From DATFRX01 sp035630615 (lineage in GTDB: Bacteria; Actinomycetota; Actinomycetes; Propionibacteriales; Nocardioidaceae): DNA of 37,914 bases. The notes beneath the pieces were generated by a model. It was not told the origin of the DNA. It worked only from the letters and a program-made list of their open reading frames with translations, and did no database searches. Numbering within the stretch: position 1 is the first letter of the stretch; the number at the start of each line of letters is the position of its first letter. A program made the translations under genes and the position numbers. This document shows, in pieces, positions 32,448 through 37,914 of this stretch. The stretch lies in the NCBI GenBank assembly GCA_035630615.1, contig DASQKI010000101.1:1-37914 (forward strand). The letters run 5' to 3'.

Positions 32448-32872
32448 CCGACCAGCAGGTGGCAACACTCCGGCCGTACATAACGGGTGACGCCGCCGAG
32501 TACAAGAGGCTGATCTCACAACTCGACCGAAAGACTGACCAAGAGGGTTGGGGTGCCCTAGTGGCGGCAGCCTTCCTTCTCGCAGCCGATCAGCGCTTCT
32601 CAAGCGCCCGCGAGGAAATCGTCGACTTCGTCGGGTCAGTACGCGCGCGGTCTGATCGACTGGCTGATGAGATTGATCCGCGTACCGCGGAGCGCCTCAT
32701 CGAATACGCAGCTCTCGGTGAGGGTGACGTCTCTGATGTCGGCGCCGGTGTTCAGCACGCCACTCAGCTCCTCCTCCTAGCCGCGATGGTCTACGACAGC
32801 CAATACGATGAGGTGCAGCTCGACAAGTTCATCGCCAAGGCGCGCAGCATCGCAAATCAATGGATCGATTAA
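32438..32872 (+). CDS. Small helical protein, first of a tandem paralogous pair
   Basis: 144 residues, unrecognised, mostly helical, no signal peptide or membrane helix. It shares its plan with the next gene: VTDxxVxxLRxxxxGDxAxxxRL near the start, ALVAAAF in the middle, SxRDRxIAD/LADEIDPRTAERLI, and a C-terminal QLLLLAAMVYDSQYDEVQLDKFIAKARSIA. GTG 32438 has an excellent ribosome binding site (AAGGGAG, 32424-32430). The DNA here looks less GC-rich than the neighbours, hinting at transfer. Tandem divergent paralogues after a secretion-type ATPase often act as immunity or chaperone proteins, but no family supports that here. Confidence 0.75.
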   Translation: MPVTDQQVATLRPYITGDAAEYKRLISQLDRKTDQEGWGALVAAAFLLAADQRFSSAREEIVDFVGSVRARSDRLADEIDPRTAERLIEYAALGEGDVSDVGAGVQHATQLLLLAAMVYDSQYDEVQLDKFIAKARSIANQWID

Positions 32873-32911
32873 CGTGCACACACCGAAACGCCGTTCGGCT
32901 AAAGGCAGATC

Positions 32912-33364
32912 GTGGTGGTGACAGACGGCGATGTGTTGGCGCTGCGGGCCTTCCTTGCCGGTGACAACGCTCAGTTGGGCCGCTTAACTGAAGGGTCGAA
33001 TCGGGTACCCGACGACAGGTTTGCGGCGCTCGTAGCGGCCGCATTTGTCACCGCCGTGCAGCGAAGATGGCCTGGCGAAGCTCCTCGAGCGAGCATCATC
33101 GGCGTTGTCGCGAGGTTGCGATCCCGCGACCGTGAGATCGCCGACCTGATCGATCCGCTCGATGCCGAGACCCTGATCGGCGCCACACTCACCGACCCAT
33201 CAGCGGCGGCCGCACTCAGCGCCAAGGCCAAAGCCACCCAGGTGCCGCTGCTGCGGCAGCTGATCGACGAGGCCGAGCTCGACGACGACGGCCTTGACGC
33301 CCTTCTCGCGGAGGCCCGAGTCGTGGTCGTCCGGATGACCGTCGCGCCGTCGCACCACAGGTGA
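32912..33364 (+). CDS. Small helical protein, second of the tandem paralogous pair
   Basis: 150 residues, similar throughout to the previous product: VTDGDVLALRAFLAGDNAQLGRL against VTDQQVATLRPYITGDAAEYKRL, FAALVAAAFVTAVQRR against GALVAAAFLLAADQR, and IADLIDPLDAETLI against LADEIDPRTAERLI. There is no recognised domain. The start is the first of three consecutive GTG codons, with AAAGG 6-10 nt upstream; this also aligns its N terminus with the paralogue. Its GC content is back to the window's norm. The last residues (SHHR) and the TGA stop lie within a 22-bp repeat unit. Confidence 0.76.
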   Translation: MVVTDGDVLALRAFLAGDNAQLGRLTEGSNRVPDDRFAALVAAAFVTAVQRRWPGEAPRASIIGVVARLRSRDREIADLIDPLDAETLIGATLTDPSAAAALSAKAKATQVPLLRQLIDEAELDDDGLDALLAEARVVVVRMTVAPSHHR

Positions 33365-33394
33365 CGGATCGCCGCACCACAAGTGACGGATCGG
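33351..33394 (+). repeat. Two 22-bp tandem repeats (family E) at a gene end
   Basis: CGCACCACAGGTGACGGATC plus GC (33351-33372) and CGCACCACAAGTGACGGATC plus GG (33373-33394). The sequence is unrelated to family A apart from CGGATCG, but has the same 22-bp period and again carries the upstream gene's TGA stop. The helR stop lies 8 bp further on. Confidence 0.8.
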
Positions 33395-33401
33395 CGCTGG
33401 G

Positions 33402-35540
33402 TCAGGGGAGGGTGCGGAGCCAGGTGCCGTCGGTGCCGACGGTGACGAGGCGCTGCGTCGCGCGGGTGAGCACGACGTAGAGGGTCCGCCAGCCCGACTC
33501 CGACTCGGTCGTGATCTCGGTCGGCTCGACCACGACGACGCCGTCGAACTCGAGACCCTTGCTCGCCAGTCCGTCGAGCACGCTCACCCGACTGTCATAG
33601 GCCTCGGCGCCGATCCACTCGGCCACCTCCGTACGACGCTGCGCGGAAGCCACGACCGCCACGGTGCCGTCGACCGCGCCCGCGACGTCGGCCAACGCTG
33701 CCCGCACCGCGTCGGCCAACCCCGACTCCCCGACGGGCCGGTGCTCTGGCGCGACACCGGTGCGGCGAACCGCCTCCGGTAGGTCCGGTGCACCGATGCC
33801 GACTCGCGCCACCCGCGCTGCCAACTCGAAAACCTCGGCCGAGTTCCGATAGTTGGTGGACAGCCGAAACGCATGCTCAGGCTTGTCCCGCAATGCCTCG
33901 GTCCGCGCCCGGGCCGCCTCCTCAGGCAACGGCCAGGCCGACTGCGCGGCGTCGCCGACGACCGTCCAGCTGGCATAGCGACCGCGACGGCCGAGCATCC
34001 GCCACTGCATCGGGGACAGGTCCTGCGCCTCGTCGACGAGGAGGTGCGCGTACATGTCGTCCTCGGTACGCCGGGTCGCCCGCGGGCCCGCGCTGTCGTC
34101 GCGCTCGAAGCTCATCAGCTGGCGCGGCTGTCCGTCCGTACCGTCGCCCGACGCCGACTCCTCCGGGACATCGCCGAGCAGATAGCGCAGCTCATCGATC
34201 AGGGGCACGTCCTCGATCGTCGGGTCGTCGGCCGCCGACCACGTCGCGGCGAGCTCGCGGATCTCGTCGCGCTCTAGGAAGCCGTCGGCATAGCGGCGCA
34301 GCCGTTGCTCGTCGTGCAGCCAGCCCCACACCTCGACGGCATCGAGCGTCGGCCACCACGCGTCGACGAACTCCTCGAACTCCGTCGCGGCGGTGAGCCG
34401 GCGTACGAAGTAGTCCCGACCGTCCTCGAGCCCGCGCCCGCCGGTCACCTGGGGCCAGAGTGCGTCGATCAACGCGTGCTCGGCTCGGGAACGCGCCCGA
34501 TTGTGCTTGTGCCCCGAGAGCACCTGCCGCCGGATCCGCCGCAGGGTGCGCTCATCGATTCGGAGCACGTTGTCGCGATAGAACCAGCGGAACTCCGGCG
34601 GCGCATCCGGCGGCACGGACCGCACCACCCGACTCAACACGCGACGCATCCGCGCCGACCCCTTGATCGCGGCGACATCGGCTCGGTCGTGACGGGTCGC
34701 GCTGACCCCGTCGACGAGCTCGCCGAGCGAACGCAGGGTCACGCTCGTCTCGCCGAGGCTCGGCAGCACCCTTTCGATGTAGGCCATGAAGACCCCGGAC
34801 GGCCCGATGACGAGCACGCCGCCGGACTCGAAGCGACGCCGGTCGACGTAGAGCAGGTAGGCCGCCCGATGGAGGGCGACGACGGTCTTTCCGGTGCCGG
34901 GGCCACCGCTGATCGTGGTCACGCCCCGACTAGGCGCCCGGATCGCCTCGTCCTGTTCCTTCTGGATCGTGGCGACGACCGAATGCATGTGGGCGTCTCG
35001 GGCCCGACTGATCTGGGCCAGCAGCGCACCTTCGCCGACGACGGCCATGCCGTCGGGCGCGGCTGCCGCGTCGAGCAGGTCGTCCTCGATCGTCTCGACC
35101 GTCTGGCCCTTGCAGTGCAGGACGCGGCGGCGCACGACGCCGGCCGGCTCCTGGGCGGTCGCCTGGTAGAAGACGCCGGCCGCCGGCGCCCGCCAGTCGA
35201 CCAGGAGCACCTCGCGCTCGGCGTCGCGCAGGCCGACCCGACCGATGTAACGCGCGTCGCCGTCGATCAGGTCGAGCCGCCCGAAGACCAGACCCTCGTG
35301 CGCGGCGTCGAGCGTGGCGATCCGCTTGGCGGCTTGGTAGACCATGGCGTCACGCTCGACGAGCCCGCCCTCGTGGCCCAGCCGACCCCGTCCGTGGCCC
35401 TCGACGGCCAGCGCCTTCGCCTGCTCGGCGGCCTCGTCGAGTCGGCGATAGACGACGTCGACGAACACCTGCTCACCGGCGATCTCACGAGCGAGAGTCG
35501 AGTCGAGTTGCGGGGTGGGCCCGGCGGCCTTGTCAGACAC
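33402..35540 (-). CDS. helR: HelD-type RNA polymerase-recycling helicase-like ATPase (HelR)
   Basis: 712 residues, superfamily 1 UvrD/Rep-like. An N-terminal coiled coil (about 14-75) is followed by the HelD-specific domain with YIGRVGLRDAEREVLLVDWRAP. Walker A is ISGGPGTGKT (212-219 for GGPGTGKT); Walker B is HLLVDEAQDLSPMQW; then VVGDAAQS, FRLSTNYRNS, SKGLEFDGVVVVEP and LYVVLTRATQRLV. HelD proteins remove stalled RNA polymerase from DNA; actinobacterial HelR also protects polymerase from rifamycins. GTG at 35540 has GAGGAG 4 nt upstream. No rifamycin-associated inverted repeat was spotted in the 227-bp upstream gap (35541-35767), which shows no gene. Confidence 0.88.
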   Translation of the reverse strand: MSDKAAGPTPQLDSTLAREIAGEQVFVDVVYRRLDEAAEQAKALAVEGHGRGRLGHEGGLVERDAMVYQAAKRIATLDAAHEGLVFGRLDLIDGDARYIGRVGLRDAEREVLLVDWRAPAAGVFYQATAQEPAGVVRRRVLHCKGQTVETIEDDLLDAAAAPDGMAVVGEGALLAQISRARDAHMHSVVATIQKEQDEAIRAPSRGVTTISGGPGTGKTVVALHRAAYLLYVDRRRFESGGVLVIGPSGVFMAYIERVLPSLGETSVTLRSLGELVDGVSATRHDRADVAAIKGSARMRRVLSRVVRSVPPDAPPEFRWFYRDNVLRIDERTLRRIRRQVLSGHKHNRARSRAEHALIDALWPQVTGGRGLEDGRDYFVRRLTAATEFEEFVDAWWPTLDAVEVWGWLHDEQRLRRYADGFLERDEIRELAATWSAADDPTIEDVPLIDELRYLLGDVPEESASGDGTDGQPRQLMSFERDDSAGPRATRRTEDDMYAHLLVDEAQDLSPMQWRMLGRRGRYASWTVVGDAAQSAWPLPEEAARARTEALRDKPEHAFRLSTNYRNSAEVFELAARVARVGIGAPDLPEAVRRTGVAPEHRPVGESGLADAVRAALADVAGAVDGTVAVVASAQRRTEVAEWIGAEAYDSRVSVLDGLASKGLEFDGVVVVEPTEITTESESGWRTLYVVLTRATQRLVTVGTDGTWLRTLP

Positions 35541-35767
35541 CGTTCTCCTCGCAGGCAGTGTTAGGCACGAACGATCTAGTCTACCTACGTACGGTGGATT
35601 CGATGTGTCGAGCCGGAGGCTGGACCCTCAGCCGCGTACCAAGGTCGCCGTCGTCGTCCCGATCGCGTACCGGAGCGCCGAACCGGCCAGTGATGCACGG
35701 GCGCTTCATTGTCGGCGTACGCGCTAACCGATCGCTAACAAGCCGGCCCGACACGCCGGACGCGACG

Positions 35768-36541
35768 TCAGCGGTCGCGCTTCTCGAGGAACGCGCTCAT
35801 CGCGGCGATCGCCTCGTCGGATCCGAACAGCCGGGCCGATTGACGCACGACATGCTCGCCGAGCTCGTCGATCGAGTGGACCAGGCGGCGGTTGAGCAGG
35901 GCCTTCGTCTCGCGCAGCCCCTGCGCACTCGCGTTGCGCCACGAGTCGACGATCGCGTCGACGGCCTCGTCGAGCTGGTCGGCGGGGACCGCCTTGGTGA
36001 TCAGCCCGATCCGCTCGGCCTCGGCCGCCTCGAACGTCTCGCCCGTGAGGAAATAGCGGGCCGCCGCACGATCGGTCAGTCGCGGCAGCACCGTCAGCGA
36101 GATGACCGCCGGCGCGAGGCCGAGTCGGACCTCGGTGAACGCATACGACACGGAGTCGGCACTGATCGCGGCGTCGCAGGCGGCGACGATGCCCAGGCCG
36201 CCGGCTCGCACCGGGCCGTGGATCCGAGCGATCACGGGCTTGTCCAGCGTGGCAATCTTGCGCTGCAGCGCAACCAGGCGACGGGCGCCCTTCTCCATGT
36301 TGCCGCTGGCGGCCTCGGACATGTCGGCACCGGCGCAGAAGACGGGACCGTCGGCGCGGATGACGACCGCTTGCACCGAATCGTGGAGGTCGGCAGCGTC
36401 GAGGTTCGTCATCAATTGCCGCTGCAGGGCGCGGCTGATCGCGTTGCGGTTGGGCTGGCTGTCGAGGGTGATCGTGGCGATCGCGACGCCGTTGTCGTCC
36501 GTACTGATGTCGAGACGGACGAGCTCAGGCTGGTCGTTCAT
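35768..36541 (-). CDS. Enoyl-CoA hydratase/isomerase family protein
   Basis: 257 residues of the crotonase fold. It has the oxyanion-hole segments VFCAGADMSEAASG and IHGPVRAGGLGIVAACDAAIS, then FTEVRLGLAPAVIS with a candidate catalytic glutamate, and the LTGETFEAAEAERIGLI signature. It is the last gene of a minus-strand operon: carboxylase alpha subunit, acyl-CoA dehydrogenase, hydratase, with a 64-bp gap after the dehydrogenase. In leucine/isovalerate catabolism this slot belongs to 3-methylglutaconyl-CoA hydratase, but the sequence does not fix the substrate. Confidence 0.88.
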   Translation of the reverse strand: MNDQPELVRLDISTDDNGVAIATITLDSQPNRNAISRALQRQLMTNLDAADLHDSVQAVVIRADGPVFCAGADMSEAASGNMEKGARRLVALQRKIATLDKPVIARIHGPVRAGGLGIVAACDAAISADSVSYAFTEVRLGLAPAVISLTVLPRLTDRAAARYFLTGETFEAAEAERIGLITKAVPADQLDEAVDAIVDSWRNASAQGLRETKALLNRRLVHSIDELGEHVVRQSARLFGSDEAIAAMSAFLEKRDR

Positions 36542-36605
36542 GGTCGCATCGTCTCGCAGTCGGGTCCGGGAACGTGCAAGTCTTGCCAGTCCACCCTCTC
36601 AGGCG

Positions 36606-37766
36606 TCAGTAGGACTTGGGCAGGTCCAGACTGTGCTGGGCGACGAAGTTCAGGATCATCTCGCGGCTCACCGGCGCGATCCGGGTCGTCCGAGCGACCG
36701 CCAGCAGACCGCCGAGACCGTACTCGCTCGCGAGTCCGTTGCCGCCATGGGCCTGGACGGCTGCGTCGACCGCGTGGCAGCAGGCCTCGCCGGCGGCGTA
36801 CTTCGCCATGTTGGCGGCCTCACCAGCGGCGCCGTCGTCACCGGAGTCGTAGATCGCGGCCGCCTTCTGCGTCATCAGCCGGGCCAACTCGATCTCGATG
36901 TTGGCCTGCGCGAGCGGGTGGGCGACCGCTTGGTGCGACCCGATCGGGGCGTCGAACACCGTGCGGTCCTTGGCGTACGCCGTGGCCTTGCCGATCGCGA
37001 ATCGCCCGATCCCGGTCGCGAACCCGGCGGCCATGATCCGCTCCGGGTTGAGTCCCGCGAACAGCTGCTGGATGCCGGCGTCCTCGTCACCGACCAGGGC
37101 CGAGGCCGGCAGCCGCACGTCGTCGAACCACAGCGTTGACTGCCGCTCCGGCGACACGATGTCCATCGGGATCGGCTGGTGCGTGAAGCCGTCAGCGTCG
37201 GTCGGCACGATGAACAGGCAGGGCTTGAGCCGGCCCGTCCGCGCGTCGGTCGTGCGGGCCACCACGAGTACCGCGTCGGCATGTTCGACGCCGGAGATGA
37301 AGGTCTTCTGTCCGTTGAGGATCCAGCCGGCACCGTCCTTGCGCCCGGTCGTCGTGATCCGATGCGCGTTGGAACCCGCGTCCGGCTCGGTGATCGAAAA
37401 CGCCATCGTGACCGTGCCGTCGGCGAACCGCGGGAGCCAGTCCGCCTTCTGCTCGTCGGTGCCGAAGCGCGCGATGACGGTGGCGCAGATCGCCGGCGAG
37501 ACGATCATCATGAGCAGCGGACAGCCGGCGGTGGCGAGCTCCTCGCCGACGGCGGACAGATCTCCGATGCCGCCGCCTCCGCCGCCGTACTCCTCCGGCA
37601 CCGCGACGCCGAGGTAGCCATGCTTGCCGGCCGCGGTCCACAACTCCTGCGTCGACTCGCCGGAGCGGGCCTGCGTGAGGAACCAGTCCCGACCGAAACG
37701 GTTGGCGAGCCCGGCGACCGCCTCACGGAGCGCTCGCCGCTCGTCGGATTCGGTGTACGAGGTCAT
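36606..37766 (-). CDS. Acyl-CoA dehydrogenase, isovaleryl-CoA/FadE19-like
   Basis: 386 residues. FAD-binding AFSITEPDAGSNAHRI, LNGQKTFISGVEHAD, and C-terminal VQAHGGNGLASEYGLGGLL. At the usual catalytic-base position (EGTSEI in most members) it has TRIAPVSREM, with proline at 365. Instead E242 in GLNPERIMAAGF stands where isovaleryl-CoA and long-chain dehydrogenases carry their base. That, and the carboxylase alpha subunit immediately upstream with overlapping ATGA, resembles mycobacterial accA1-fadE19 and argues for a branched-chain substrate. GGAGGAGGAG lies before the ATG. FAD and electron-transfer partners are assumed from the family. Confidence 0.88.
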   Translation of the reverse strand: MTSYTESDERRALREAVAGLANRFGRDWFLTQARSGESTQELWTAAGKHGYLGVAVPEEYGGGGGGIGDLSAVGEELATAGCPLLMMIVSPAICATVIARFGTDEQKADWLPRFADGTVTMAFSITEPDAGSNAHRITTTGRKDGAGWILNGQKTFISGVEHADAVLVVARTTDARTGRLKPCLFIVPTDADGFTHQPIPMDIVSPERQSTLWFDDVRLPASALVGDEDAGIQQLFAGLNPERIMAAGFATGIGRFAIGKATAYAKDRTVFDAPIGSHQAVAHPLAQANIEIELARLMTQKAAAIYDSGDDGAAGEAANMAKYAAGEACCHAVDAAVQAHGGNGLASEYGLGGLLAVARTTRIAPVSREMILNFVAQHSLDLPKSY

Positions 37767-37914
37767 GTGGGCTCCTCCTCCGGCGAGTTGTCAGGCAAAT
37801 GTTGAGCCAGGGCTCCATATGTGCCTGACAACGTCTCTGGGTCGGTGGGCTCGACGACGGCGAGTACGGCGCCCGCGTCGACATGGGTGCCGGGACGCAC
37901 GTCGAGTTGGGCCA
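37763..37914 (-). CDS. Acyl-CoA carboxylase alpha subunit, C-terminal end of biotin carrier domain (cut by window edge)
   Basis: The last 49 codons only. QLDVRPGTHVDAGAVLAVVEP is the final beta-hairpin of a biotinyl carrier domain; the biotinylated lysine lies outside the window. After VEPTDPE the frame runs through the palindromic repeat (TLSGTYGALAQHLPDNS) and stops in SPEEEPT, so about 24 residues are an extension not usual for the family. Its TGA overlaps the dehydrogenase ATG (ATGA). By synteny it is the alpha subunit of methylcrotonyl-CoA carboxylase or a related enzyme. Confidence 0.72.
   Translation of the reverse strand, partial: AQLDVRPGTHVDAGAVLAVVEPTDPETLSGTYGALAQHLPDNSPEEEPT
37787..37832. 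repeat. Palindromic repeat (family C) inside the carboxylase reading frame
   Basis: The left arm is at 37787-37808 (GTTGTCAGGCAAATGTTGAG plus CC) and the right arm at 37811-37832. They pair with three mismatches in 22. It is the third copy of the element at 11615 and 25125. It is read in frame by the upstream gene and lies about 20 bp before the next start codon. Confidence 0.88.

Noticed and set aside
35541..35767. Rifamycin-associated element before helR
   Set aside because: No long GGGGCTTGC-type inverted repeat was found in the gap; only short palindromes such as TACGTA are present.

Overview
The window is GC-rich bacterial chromosome with tightly packed genes, frequent ATGA/GTGA start-stop overlaps, GTG starts and strong codon bias for C/G in third positions. 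The gene families (MprA-MprB-PepD, HelR-type HelD, fused PhzE-like synthase, DUF2784, MmyB-type XRE regulator, AccA1/FadE19-like catabolic operon) point to an actinobacterium (Actinomycetota). A Nocardioides/Aeromicrobium-like lineage would fit, but the sequence alone does not settle the family. No rRNA, tRNA, CRISPR array, transposase or integrase was recognised.

Layout. 1-4.5 kb: the N-terminal part of an S9-type peptidase, hisC, a decayed cysteine-hydrolase/GlxA-regulator pair, and a methyltransferase. 4.6-6.5 kb: a YvlD-type membrane protein, a low-molecular-weight phosphatase and a fructosamine-kinase-family protein, plausibly a protein-deglycation pair. 6.8-10.2 kb: the envelope-stress module mprA-mprB-pepD, with a matching direct-repeat box 20 nt before both mprA and pepD. 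10.3-14.2 kb: a minus-strand chorismate operon (PhzE-like synthase, pabA, pabB), divergent from an Asp/Glu-racemase-family gene that lacks the first catalytic cysteine. 15-18.6 kb: a membrane metallophosphoesterase, an aldo/keto reductase and its divergent XRE regulator. 18.6-21 kb: an unrecognised 601-residue protein overlapping a lipoprotein gene. 21.2-27.9 kb: pyruvate carboxylase, a DUF2784 membrane protein, a large acyl-CoA dehydrogenase behind a tandem operator-like site, and a cupin. 28-33.4 kb: an unfamiliar six-gene cassette built round an FtsK/SpoIIIE-type ATPase. 33.4-37.9 kb: helR, then a catabolic operon (biotin-dependent carboxylase alpha subunit, acyl-CoA dehydrogenase, enoyl-CoA hydratase) that resembles leucine/isovalerate degradation.

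Two things stand out. First, the 28.0-33.4 kb cassette: an ATPase with one intact and one degenerate P-loop domain and no membrane segment of its own, translationally coupled to a coiled-coil four-helix membrane protein, followed by an 86-residue WXG100-like helical hairpin protein, a helical protein with a C-terminal membrane anchor, and two tandem paralogues. This looks like a compact relative of type VII secretion or another export or contact system, and is the best candidate here for something undescribed. Second, the intergenic regions carry several unrelated families of short repeats: 22-bp and 32-bp tandem units, a 20-bp-arm palindrome, and 18-20-bp pairs. Many sit exactly at gene 3' ends. 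Several genes take their stop codon from a repeat unit, and in one gene the palindrome is translated as a C-terminal extension.
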